A DNA stretch of 54,095 nt from assembly GCA_030066045.1 (NCBI GenBank), contig JASJCJ010000019.1, positions 1 through 54,095 on the forward strand, written 5' to 3'. The translations under genes were made by a program, and so were the position numbers. The notes under the pieces were generated by a model, which was given only the letters and a program-made list of their open reading frames with translations, was not told the origin of the DNA and did not search any database. Of the stretch, positions 36,258-44,096 are shown piece after piece (positions within the stretch are counted from its first letter, which is position 1; the number at the start of each line of letters is the position of its first letter). The DNA comes from Calothrix sp. MO_167.B12 (GTDB taxonomy: Bacteria > Cyanobacteriota > Cyanobacteriia > Cyanobacteriales > Nostocaceae).

Positions 36258-36698
36258 ATGCTCACTAGTGTAGATCGTTTATTACTTGTCCGCAGGGTAC
36301 CAATTTTCCAGGAATTACGAGATGATTTCCTGGTAAGGTTAGCTGCTGCCATGAATGAGCAGTTTTTCCCTGCCAACCGGACAATTTTTAAACAGGGGCA
36401 AGAAGGACGATCTTTATTTATAGTCGTTTCAGGTCTAGTTAAGGTTCACATTGGTGACAAACAACTAGCTGTGTTCCCCGCAGGAGAGTCTTTTGGGGAA
36501 ATGGCTGTGTTTGATGCCCAACCCCGCTCTGCATCTGCCACTACCTTGGAACCCTGTGAGTGTTTGGAACTCACCCAAGAACAACTTTATGATGCCATTG
36601 AGGAAACCCCGGAAATTGCTGTAAATATTATCCGTGTCCTTTCTCGACGGATTCGCGAACTTAATGACAAGTTAAATGCTATGTCTACACGCAATTGA
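36258..36698 (+). CDS. Cyclic nucleotide-binding domain protein
   Basis: 146 residues, a single CNB/Crp-N domain: FFPANRTIFKQGQEGRSLFI, the phosphate-binding cassette FGEMAVFDAQPRSASATTLE, and a C-terminal helix IIRVLSRRIRELNDKL. No DNA-binding domain follows, so it acts as a regulatory subunit rather than a transcription factor. The R-S in QPRSAS is the usual cNMP-phosphate contact. Its start is 15 bases after the translocase/HEAT gene, so they form a two-gene operon and probably one complex. Confidence 0.9.
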   Translation: MLTSVDRLLLVRRVPIFQELRDDFLVRLAAAMNEQFFPANRTIFKQGQEGRSLFIVVSGLVKVHIGDKQLAVFPAGESFGEMAVFDAQPRSASATTLEPCECLELTQEQLYDAIEETPEIAVNIIRVLSRRIRELNDKLNAMSTRN

Positions 36699-36707
36699 AA
36701 AGGACTA

Positions 36708-36995
36708 CTAGTACTCTGGCAAGTCAACTTTGATGGGTGAAAGAATTAACCGCAAAGGCGCATTAGACACGAAGTGGCTTCCCAAAGGGTAGAGCGCAAA
36801 GTTAGAGAGGAGAGAATAAGTATAGAACTTGGTTTACTCTGCAAAGTTAACTTGCCAAACCACTAGTACTTCACCAAATTAATTTTAATGGGTACACAAA
36901 CTTCTAGATTTCTCCTCTTTTCCTTTTCCTTCGCGCTCTTTGCGCCTTTGCGGTTCCTCCCTCTACCCCGCAGAATTAATGTGGTAGAGTACTAG
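36708..36995. repeat. Large inverted-repeat element between convergent genes
   Basis: Ends CTAGTACTCT (36708-36717) and AGAGTACTAG (36986-36995) are perfect 10-bp inverted repeats; AACCGCAAAGGCGC near 36760 pairs with GCGCCTTTGCGGTT near 36940. The 288-bp element fills the gap between two convergent genes and encodes nothing obvious. Confidence 0.75.
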
Positions 36996-36999
36996 ATGC

Positions 37000-37767
37000 C
37001 TACTGTCTCCCGCCTTTTTCAACGCCTTGAATGTACTTTATAGTGTCTACGACTGATTCAATCTCAACTTCTGCACCTTCCTGAATTACAAATTCACTTG
37101 CTCCCACTTCTGTCTCCATACTTCCCCAATCATAGGTGTAACCTAAGCGTGTCCAAGGATAACCATTTCTACCATAGGAAGTAAGCATTTTTTTTAGCAA
37201 CCATTGACGATGCATTCTCTGAACTTGTTGTGGAACCCTTAATTCACAGCTAGTATCATTAATTTCTGGATCAGGACAGGGACGAAATATATCTATTGGA
37301 TTAACCCACATTTGTACAAATTTAGTTTTGCCATTGTGGGCAGGTAAACCTAAGTATTGTTCTAATCTCAAAGTCAAACTTTTTTCGCTGAGATTGAGTT
37401 TGGCAGCAAATTTTTTTAATTCGGGAACAGCAGTCACCCAAACTTCTCGTGTTAGCTGCATTTTTTCACCTATTTGATTATCATAACCATCCCAGTCAGT
37501 CCAAGTGACCATTAACACCTGGGGTTGATTTTTTACCTTGCGCCAAACTAGGTTGGGATTGTCTAAAGTAATTGACAAAAGTCTATTACTAATTTCATCG
37601 CTTTGTGCATTACGGGCATCCTTTACCGCTAGTTGATAAGCACGAGACAGCTGCACCTCAAATAGTTTTCGCCAGTCTGACTTACCAGAGGCTAATAACT
37701 GTTTAGTTGGTAAAGTTAATACTAGGGTTATTCCTATCCCTAATATACTGAAAAATTGCCATCTCAT
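37000..37767 (-). CDS. Secreted conserved hypothetical protein
   Basis: 255 residues from ATG at 37765-37767. An in-frame TTG would add 15 residues but breaks the signal-peptide pattern. Signal peptide 1-26 (WQFFSILGIGITLVLTLPTK). The mature part has LSRAYQLAVKDARNAQSDEI, VLMVTWTDWDGYDNQIGEKM, REVWVTAVPELKKFAAKL and a paired-cysteine loop FRPCPDPEINDTSCEL that may form a disulfide. This is a pattern I have seen in uncharacterised cyanobacterial proteins. A periplasmic location is likely; function is unknown. Confidence 0.75.
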   Translation of the reverse strand: MRWQFFSILGIGITLVLTLPTKQLLASGKSDWRKLFEVQLSRAYQLAVKDARNAQSDEISNRLLSITLDNPNLVWRKVKNQPQVLMVTWTDWDGYDNQIGEKMQLTREVWVTAVPELKKFAAKLNLSEKSLTLRLEQYLGLPAHNGKTKFVQMWVNPIDIFRPCPDPEINDTSCELRVPQQVQRMHRQWLLKKMLTSYGRNGYPWTRLGYTYDWGSMETEVGASEFVIQEGAEVEIESVVDTIKYIQGVEKGGRQ

Positions 37768-37909
37768 GGCTTTGTTTCTTAGAAGGTTTACTGCTTTGCA
37801 AAAGATGGACAACTAGGACACTTACACTTTTGCTTCCTGTTTCAACGGGAGCTTCGGAGCATTATCCCTCCACAGGCTTTCAAGGGCAAGCCACCCTCGA
37901 TTTTTTTAT

Positions 37910-38410
37910 TTAATTAATGTAAGCAAGTTTTAACAAGTTAAGAGCCGCGTTTAAATCTCTATCTATTTGCAAACCACAATTGGGGCAATTAAAAACACGA
38001 TCTTTAAGTGTTAAGTTCTCATGCTTGTGTCCGCAAGTAGAACAGGTTTTAGAAGATGGAAACCACCTATCCACAATTATTAGTTCGCAATCAAACTTCT
38101 TGGTTTTATATTCAAGCTGTCTTCTAAATTCATAAAAACTGCAATCGTCAATAGATAGAGCTAAATTGCCGTTAGCAAGCATACCGGAAACGTTGAGATC
38201 CTCAATTACAATAGTCGCGTGGTTCTTGCATATGTAATTAGTTATCTTGTGCAGCAGGTCTTGACGAATAAATTTTATCTTAGCATATATTCTCTGCAAT
38301 TTAGTTTTCGCCTTTTGGCGGTTGTTGCTACCATATTCTTTACGGTCTAATCGACGCTGCAATGGAGCTAATTGTTTCAGATATCCTCTCAGATATCTAG
38401 GGTTTTCAAA
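37910..38410 (-). pseudogene. tnpB: TnpB (IS200/IS605 OrfB) 3' fragment
   Basis: About 166 residues, from an upstream stop at 38411 to the end; full TnpB is about 400. NPRYLRGYLKQLAPLQRRLD leads into the C-terminal half. The RuvC-II glutamate (VIEDLNVSGM), the zinc ribbon CSTCGH...CPNCG and the RuvC-III Asp (IDRDLNAALNLL) are present. The RuvC-I aspartate and the N-terminal half are missing, so it cannot cut DNA. Downstream, 37830-37909 retains the GTTTCAACGGGAGC right-end/omega-RNA-like region, similar to 3949-3962. Confidence 0.85.
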
Positions 38411-38428
38411 TCAATCCACTAAATCATC

Positions 38429-38511
38429 ACCTCACCCTCGCTTTTGGCGATGCCAAAATCTTTCCCTCTCCTTATAAAGGAGAGGGATGTCCGCTTTTGT
38501 CATGGTGAGGT
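38429..38511. repeat. Palindromic ACCTCAC...GTGAGGT repeat
   Basis: A longer version with an extra stem (TTTTGGCGATGCCAAAA) and the core CCCTCTCC / GGAGAGGG. It lies at the broken 5' end of the tnpB fragment. Confidence 0.8.
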
Positions 38512-39045
38512 TTTACTTAGGGTCTACTGAATAACTATAAAACATTGATTTATCAATGCTTTGAGGCTATTTTTTTGGGAATTAAGTGCAAGTGAATTAG
38601 AATTTTAGGTTGAAAATTCTTGCATCTGTAATTTTTGATGATATTTTGAATCAAAACCCATAGGCACCGAACTATTGCCTATTCCCTATTCCCTATTCCC
38701 TACCCTCACCCAAAGACTTTTATGCCTAACGGCACGCTCCGCGAACAGCAAGCCCTACTTATAGTCTTGCCCGCTTCCTTACAGCAGGGAGCGTTCCAAG
38801 TCGAATTTTTACAAAAGAATCTATTAACGGTGCTAGTCTTGCCGGCTTCCTTACAGTAGGGAGCGAGACGCTCCCACTACAATTGTTTACTGATCACAAC
38901 TAATGGGACAGACCAATAGCATACAGGTGCAAGATTATAAATGAATTCATGATTTATCACATTAATAATGAGTGTTAATGCGATAAATCATGAATGTTTA
39001 ATTAATAGTGATTAACTTGGAATTAATTATTGCAACCCAGGTAAA
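38512..39045. other. Repeat-rich intergenic region
   Basis: CCTATTC-type heptamers (38678-38703), a palindromic CGGCACGCTCCGCGAACAGCA piece (38730-38752), two TTACAGCAGGGAGCG-type repeats (38778, 38849) with GGGAGCGAGACGCTCCC, and the long hairpin at 38945-38995. No gene. Confidence 0.6.
38945..38995. other. 21-bp-arm hairpin (one mismatch)
   Basis: Arms ATTCATGATTTATCACATTAA (38945-38965; given as 20 plus 1) and its complement at 38975-38995 pair at 20 of 21 positions around the 9-base loop TAATGAGTG. It lies 50 bases downstream of the PG-binding gene (minus strand) without a T run, so it may be a repeat, a transcript stabiliser or a protein-binding site. Confidence 0.75.
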
Positions 39046-39513
39046 TTAATCTTCTACCCTGAGTAAATTAGTCCAAGTTTGAGTTCCCACAACTCCATCT
39101 ACAGTCAACCCATACTGTGTTTGGAATTTCTTGACTTCTGCTTCTGTGTTAGCACCAAATACGCCATCAATTCCTAAAGAACTGCCCCATATCTTTAGCC
39201 GTTGTTGCAGATATTTGACATCTTCACCTGCGTCACCACGACGTAAAATTGGTAGATTACCTGGTTCTCTTTCATTAATCTCAATAGTATCCACTATTGA
39301 CCAAGTTTGAGGACCAACAATTCCATCTGGGGTCAATTTTTGTTGCTTTTGAAAAGCGATGACAGCTTCTTTTGTTTTTGCACCAAATACACCATCAACT
39401 ACTAGCTCAGGTGATGCAACAGTCATATTCAAAACTTGTTGTAAATCATTTACATCTTGACCAGTACTACCTTCTTTGATTGTTGGACGAGTAGTTTGAA
39501 CTCCTGATGTCAT
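39046..39513 (-). CDS. Protein of two peptidoglycan-binding (PG_binding_1) domains
   Basis: 155 residues. Domain 1 (12-72) runs from STGQDVNDLQQVLN through VDGVFGAKTKEAVIAFQKQQ to PDGIVGPQTW; domain 2 (88-150) from GDAGEDVKYLQQRL through IDGVFGANTEAEVKKFQTQY to VDGVVGTQTW. These are canonical PGBD repeats. No signal peptide is visible and no catalytic domain is attached, which is unusual for a cell-wall binder. It may use non-classical export or act in the cytoplasm. Confidence 0.9.
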   Translation of the reverse strand: MTSGVQTTRPTIKEGSTGQDVNDLQQVLNMTVASPELVVDGVFGAKTKEAVIAFQKQQKLTPDGIVGPQTWSIVDTIEINEREPGNLPILRRGDAGEDVKYLQQRLKIWGSSLGIDGVFGANTEAEVKKFQTQYGLTVDGVVGTQTWTNLLRVED

Positions 39514-39909
39514 GTTTTTTTCCTATTTAAAAAAAAAATTGGTTTATTTGTTATTTTCAATGTGTCAGCATTTAGGTTTGCACATTGCGTTTGTAAGTAT
39601 AAACAACTAATTTTTATAAATCAAGTGATATAGAACCCCTTCAGTACAGGACAAACCCTTGCGAAATTAGACAGGAAAAGGGTTTCATAAGATACTTAAT
39701 ATTTTGCAAAATTCTACAATCTAGCCATAGTAATATATCCCTAGGTAGAGACGTTGCGGCGCAATGTATCGAGAAGAATCTATTTGTTGCATTCTTTTTT
39801 GAGATTGGTATAACTATTCTATGGATGAATGTTTTGTCTTGATATAAATAGCTCGTCTTGGAAATGCTTGTGAAATAAAAGTTTTGGAAAAGTTGCACAT
39901 GGCGTGAGG
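39514..39909. other. AT-rich intergenic region, nothing recognised
   Basis: It contains a poly-A/T leader upstream of the PG-binding gene and one short palindrome-like GAGACGTTGCGGCGCAATGT. The ORF 39641-39898 has no family signal or plausible composition. Confidence 0.5.
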
Positions 39910-40030
39910 TATAACATTACGCAATTAGGGCGCGGACATTGCTAAATGCAGCAAACCTATGAACAGTAAACTTATTACTTATTACTTATTACTTATTACT
40001 TATTACTTATTACTTGCGCGTAGTGCTATA
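39910..40030. mobile_element. MITE with TTATTAC heptamers, copy 2 (supplies cobB 3' end)
   Basis: Ends TATAACATTAC and GTAGTGCTATA. The body GCGGACATTGCTAAATGCAG matches 9206-9305. The heptamer run is about twice as long (six TTATTAC units), making the element 121 bp. The last codons and stop of cobB lie inside it. Confidence 0.8.
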
Positions 40031-41397
40031 ACTCGGCAATAGCTAAGAAACCGTCGGGGTATTTCTGGACGCGCTCCCCAATGTAAATGAATATAAGAAG
40101 CGTGTATTGGTAAATGACTAGTCCATCCTTCGTTGCCTATAGTTTCTTCGGAATTGTAGCGATAAGTTTGCAACAATGCTTTATCCGTAGTTGAGACTAA
40201 ACTGGAGCGATGGAATTCATGACCATAAATTGTTGTACCTACAGAAACTAAAGGACTATCTTCTAGGGCAATTGCCCGTCGATATCCTAAAGTCAAATAT
40301 TTCTCCATTCTAGATATACTGGGTAATATACCCACCATTGACCAGGATTTACCCTCAAAATCGACAATACCCTGGCACAAGTACATTAATCCCCCACATT
40401 CGGCAATGGTGGGCATTCCCGCCAAAATCGCTGTTTTGATTGCCTCACGAACATTGGTATTTGCTGCAAGTTGTGGGGCAAAAATTTCGGGAAACCCTCC
40501 CCCAAAGTACATTCCTTGGATATTTGCTGGTAATTCAGTATCTTGTAGAGGACTCCAATAAACTAGTTCCGCACCCAATTGTTGCAGTAAGTCCAGATTG
40601 TCTTGATAGTAAAAATTAAAAGCTCGATCGCGGGCTATGGCAATTCTGATTTTGGATTTTGGATTTTGGATTTTAGATTGAGGGTTAGTAATATCTTTCT
40701 CTTTCCTTAACAGTGGTAATAATTTTTCCCAGTCAAAGCAGGAATCTCCTAAATCAGCCAGTTGTTCGATTACGGTGTCGAGTTGGGGGAGTTCGTCTGT
40801 GGGGATTAAACCCAGATGGCGATCGGGAATTTCAATGTTATGGTGTCGCCGTAGTACTCCCAGGATAGGCAAATTCAAAGGTTCCAGGGCATTTTCTAGT
40901 AAAGATAAATGGCGATCGCTCCCTACCCGATTCAACACCACTCCCGCAATATTAATCCTCGGATCTAACGTACCATAACCATGGGCGATCGCTGCCACGG
41001 AACCAGATAAACGACTACAATCAATTACCAGTAATATAAGTAAATTCAACAGGCGGGCAATATGGGCTGTACTGGCAAAATGATTGGGGAATTGCTGGTC
41101 TTGCCCACCACCTGGGACTCCATCAAACAAACCCATCACCCCCTCTACCAGCCCATAATCTACCCCTTGCAGATGATTAGCAAAACACTGCTGGACATAA
41201 GTTTCTGAAGTTAATACCGGGTCTAAATTACGACAAGGACGACCCGTAACATACCGATGAAACATGGGATCGATGTAGTCGGGACCTACTTTGAAAGATT
41301 GTACCCTTACCCGCCGACGACATAAGGATGCCAACAGAGAAAGTGTGACGGTTGTCTTCCCAACACCGCTACTAGTGCCAGCTATGATCAAACTCAT
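40003..41397 (-). CDS. cobB: Cobyrinic acid a,c-diamide synthase
   Basis: 464 residues. N-terminal P-loop GTSSGVGKTTVTL and DYIDPMFHRYVTGRPCRNLD, then VEGVMGLFDGVPG; C-terminal class-I glutamine amidotransferase domain with GGGFPE, C334 in AECGGLMYLCQG and HEFHRSS. It amidates the a and c side chains of (hydrogeno)cobyrinic acid with ATP and glutamine in cobalamin biosynthesis. Residues 237-250 (NPQSKIQNPKSKIRI) between the two domains are encoded by an in-frame ATTTTGG heptamer array. The C-terminal IALRASNK and the stop come from the MITE at 39910-40030. Confidence 0.95.
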   Translation of the reverse strand: MSLIIAGTSSGVGKTTVTLSLLASLCRRRVRVQSFKVGPDYIDPMFHRYVTGRPCRNLDPVLTSETYVQQCFANHLQGVDYGLVEGVMGLFDGVPGGGQDQQFPNHFASTAHIARLLNLLILLVIDCSRLSGSVAAIAHGYGTLDPRINIAGVVLNRVGSDRHLSLLENALEPLNLPILGVLRRHHNIEIPDRHLGLIPTDELPQLDTVIEQLADLGDSCFDWEKLLPLLRKEKDITNPQSKIQNPKSKIRIAIARDRAFNFYYQDNLDLLQQLGAELVYWSPLQDTELPANIQGMYFGGGFPEIFAPQLAANTNVREAIKTAILAGMPTIAECGGLMYLCQGIVDFEGKSWSMVGILPSISRMEKYLTLGYRRAIALEDSPLVSVGTTIYGHEFHRSSLVSTTDKALLQTYRYNSEETIGNEGWTSHLPIHASYIHLHWGARPEIPRRFLSYCRVIALRASNK

Positions 41398-41772
41398 ATT
41401 ATTTTTTGCAGAATATATCGTCGCGCGATCGCTTTTAATTCAGGTTAAAGGAACTTATTATACCTGGATTTAATTCGTCTGGGGCGATCGCCCCCTAAAG
41501 CAAATAAAACACCCATAACTGTAAAAGTATTGTTTAATCTTTAAGGGACATTCCTGATTTTGTCATTACTATGTATGAATACCTTATCTTGATTCAGAAT
41601 CATGAGATTTTGATAACTTTATTCATCATTATTTATATATATAAAATAATTGCTTAAAATTATCTTCACACAACTGTTTTCCACGCTTAAAGGTTAAGAA
41701 TAGGTTATTTATATTCTCTTAACAAAATTTGGTAAGCTGTAAATACTGGTTTTGAGGAGTGTGAATTGGTTT
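41398..41772. other. AT-rich divergent intergenic region
   Basis: Separates cobB from the metallophosphoesterase. A HIP1 site is at 41485. I looked for a cobalamin riboswitch (B12 box) upstream of cobB and saw none. Confidence 0.5.
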
Positions 41773-42600
41773 ATGCACAGTTTACTATCTGGACCTCTGA
41801 CTGTTGAAAAGATAACAGTTAAGATTGCGGATTTACCAGGGTCATTAGTAGGAACTAGGGTCGTACAATTATCGGATTTACACTATGATGGTTTGCGGCT
41901 CTCTGAAAAGATGTTGGCAGATGCGATCGCTATTAGTAATGAAGCTGAACCAGATCTAGTTGTTTTAACCGGGGATTATGTCACTGATGATCCATCACCC
42001 ATCAATCAGCTAGTATTACGGCTAAAATATTTACAAAGTCGTACTGGTATATATGCGGTACTCGGCAACCATGATATTGAGCGCCATCATTCTCGAGTAG
42101 AAGTGACTAATGCTTTTAATCGGATTGATATTCAAGTTCTGTGGAATGAAATTGCTTACCCTTTAGGAAGAGAATTTCCCTTGGTGGGATTAGCTGACTA
42201 TTGGTCGAGGGAATTTAATCCTATACCAGTAATGAGCCAATTAGATCCGACAAAACCCCGTCTGGTTTTATCCCATAACCCAGATACAGCAGCTATCTTG
42301 CAAAAATGGCGAGTTGATTTACAGCTTTCGGGTCATACTCACGGTGGTCAAATCGTTTTCCCTGGGATTGGTCCTGGGGTTATTTATTATCGAAAAATCC
42401 TCAGTCGGATTCCCAAAAAAATGCGGCGACATTTACCTTGTTTGAACCAAGAATGTATCAAAGTGGTAAAAAATTGGCAGTGGTCCCAGGGTTTACATCA
42501 AGTGCAAAACAATCTTCTCTATGTCAATCGTGGCTTGGGTACTTTTCCCCCAGGGCGCTTATTTTGCCCCCCGGAAGTAACTTTAATTACTTTGATTTAG
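41773..42600 (+). CDS. Calcineurin-like metallophosphoesterase
   Basis: 275 residues from ATG 41773 (TTG 41752 and GTG 41761 are in frame, but GAGGAG at 41754-41759 is too close to both). Metal motifs in order: VVQLSDLHYD, VVLTGDYVTD, LGNHDIERH, LVLSHNPD and LSGHTHGGQIVFP, as in the YaeI/YkuE subgroup. Such enzymes cleave phosphodiesters, with UDP-diacylglucosamine proposed for YkuE-like members. No clear signal peptide is seen. Substrate is uncertain. Confidence 0.9.
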   Translation: MHSLLSGPLTVEKITVKIADLPGSLVGTRVVQLSDLHYDGLRLSEKMLADAIAISNEAEPDLVVLTGDYVTDDPSPINQLVLRLKYLQSRTGIYAVLGNHDIERHHSRVEVTNAFNRIDIQVLWNEIAYPLGREFPLVGLADYWSREFNPIPVMSQLDPTKPRLVLSHNPDTAAILQKWRVDLQLSGHTHGGQIVFPGIGPGVIYYRKILSRIPKKMRRHLPCLNQECIKVVKNWQWSQGLHQVQNNLLYVNRGLGTFPPGRLFCPPEVTLITLI

Positions 42601-42629
42601 TATTTATTAAGTAAATTAACTATCCATCG

Positions 42630-42779
42630 TCATAGTTTCCATGCCACTGCAATAGCTCCAATACCTAACAAGACTAATCCCCAAGTATAAGATACTTTCG
42701 GGATTGTTTTTGTTTGAGCGATCGCGGTAACATTAGGGTCAAGGTCATCATCTGTGGAATATACGTATTTATGGGTCAA
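42630..42779 (-). CDS. Possible 49-aa single-helix membrane protein
   Basis: A short frame (TTG 42777-42779 to TGA 42630-42632) reading MTHKYVYSTDDDLDPNVTAI, then PKVSYTWGLVLLGIGAIAVA with a terminal WKL. An acidic N-terminus followed by one C-terminal transmembrane helix gives it a sensible composition. There is no Shine-Dalgarno and the start is weak, so it could instead be the 3' end of a gene broken by the repeats to its right. Confidence 0.35.
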   Translation of the reverse strand: MTHKYVYSTDDDLDPNVTAIAQTKTIPKVSYTWGLVLLGIGAIAVAWKL

Positions 42780-43491
42780 AATTTAGATCCCCGAATTATT
42801 GAAGAAGTGGGGGATCTGAACATCTTGGGGATCTGAAAATAGGATTGCTATATTTAGTTTTTATTGTGGAGCGATCGCACAAAACAGAGGTATATTATGA
42901 TAGTAGCTCCAGTTCCACTTCTGGTAATATTTCGTAGGTTGGTTGAGGAACGAAACCCAACACAGCAATCTTTAAGCGAACATCCAAATGGTTAAAAAAT
43001 ATTACGTAGTGGGAGCCGGAAAGCTCCCTTGACTCACATCTTGCACCACATGATCCCATGCGAAAATCATCGCCTGTAACCCTTATTATTTGGTAGGGTG
43101 GGCAATGCCCACCTTACCCTTATTGAGAAAGTGCAAGATATGTGTTGATATCTGATGTTTGATACCTGATGTTTGATATCTGATGTGGGCAGGATGCCCG
43201 TACTACAATATTTATATTTGGGATGTTCCCATCTTTAAAGTGGGTGATGGGACTTGTAGCTTGCTTTTGCAGAGCCGTACCCACGAGCTTCACCTTGGGG
43301 AGACAAAATTTACCACTTAATTAGCCATGTCCGGTTAAATGCTTATAATTAGCGTCCGTTGGGTGGAGCGTAGCCTAACCCAACCTACAGTACTCACCCC
43401 AACCCTTTCTACCCTCTCCTTAATAAGGAGAGGGTGCCGCAGGCGGGTGAGGTTTTATAAGTATTCATCTGCACATGATATTACACCTGCA
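42780..43491. other. Repeat-rich intergenic region
   Basis: Mixture of palindromic fragments: GATCCCCGAA...GGGGATC (42786-42833), a GTAGGTTGGTTGAGG piece (42931), GTAGTGGGAGCCGGAAAGCT (43000), heptamer-like TGATATCTGATGTT units (43144-43188), GCAGGATGCCC (43187), and GGGTGGAGCGTAGCCTAACC (43370). The CTC/GAG palindrome at 43392-43453 ends about 40 bases before the transposon. Confidence 0.65.
43392..43453. repeat. Palindromic CTCACCCC...GGTGAGGT repeat
   Basis: Core CCCTCTCCTTA / TAAGGAGAGGG, followed by GCCGCAGGCGGGTGAGGT. It is the last repeat before the Tn3-family element. Confidence 0.8.
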
Positions 43492-43494
43492 AAT

Positions 43495-43540
43495 GGCATT
43501 GAGCCGAGATACGTGTAAAAACCTGCAAGATGGTCTGGAA
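43495..43540 (+). repeat. Left terminal inverted repeat of the Tn3-family element
   Basis: 46 bp starting GGCATTGAGCCGAGATACGT and ending GATGGTCTGGAA, identical to the complement of 48164-48209. Tn3 ends are typically 38-48 bp, and this fits. Confidence 0.95.
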
Positions 43541-43569
43541 CCTCCTGTTATATCTAGGTTTCAGCGATT

Positions 43570-44019
43570 TTAACTATCTGGTTTATAAGGCTTTCCGCAC
43601 ATAGGACAAAATTTATACTTCAACGACACCACCAATTCACCACAGTTGGCACAACTCGTCCGCAATTGGGCACCGCACAGATAACAAAACTTAGCTCTAA
43701 CATTCCCCCACATAGGGTCAGCGGCCTGACCAGGAGTCCAACACTGGGGACAAAATTTAACTCGGTCAACTTGCTTAACCTCTTCACCCTTATTTACAGC
43801 TGATAAATACTCCTGGGGAATACCCAAAGCTATCGCTAAACCATGCAGAGTTTTGCGATTAATTTTAACGGTCAACCCCCGTTCAATTTTGCCCACAGAG
43901 CGAGAATGGATACCAGCAGCATCAGCCAACTCTAACTGAGTCAAATTGAGTGCCTTTCTAATTCGTGACACATAAGTAGCAAGGGATTCTTGGGGTCGAG
44001 GAGTTTTAAAAGTATCCAT
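43570..44019 (-). CDS. XRE-family regulator with double zinc ribbon
   Basis: 149 residues. HTH_3 at 12-68 (YVSRIRKALNLTQLELADAA then HSRSVGKIERG). Then four CxxC knuckles: FCPQCW, FCYLCG, SCANCG and FCPMCG (residues 88-145), a DZR-like double zinc ribbon. It is divergent from the recombinase gene with a 77-bp spacer and lies within the terminal repeats, so it belongs to the transposon. The likely role is repression of the recombinase/transposase promoters and perhaps DNA or protein bridging through the zinc ribbons. I know of no described Tn3 regulator with this architecture. Confidence 0.88.
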   Translation of the reverse strand: MDTFKTPRPQESLATYVSRIRKALNLTQLELADAAGIHSRSVGKIERGLTVKINRKTLHGLAIALGIPQEYLSAVNKGEEVKQVDRVKFCPQCWTPGQAADPMWGNVRAKFCYLCGAQLRTSCANCGELVVSLKYKFCPMCGKPYKPDS

Positions 44020-44096
44020 AGGATGCTGTCTATTCTCACCCCTAAAAGATATATAATTTAGTCATCAAAAACCTTACAGTAAATACATAAAATTAG
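44020..44096. promoter_or_regulatory. Divergent regulatory region / candidate recombination site of the transposon
   Basis: 77 AT-rich bases between the divergent XRE and recombinase genes. In TnpI-type elements the recombination site and the promoters lie next to tnpI. AAGATATATAATTTAG could contain a -10 element (TATAAT at 44050-44055) for the rightward genes. Operator repeats were not clearly identified. Confidence 0.4.

Noticed and set aside
41398-41772. Cobalamin riboswitch upstream of cobB
   Set aside because: No B12-box-like sequence or suitable pairing was seen in the leader.
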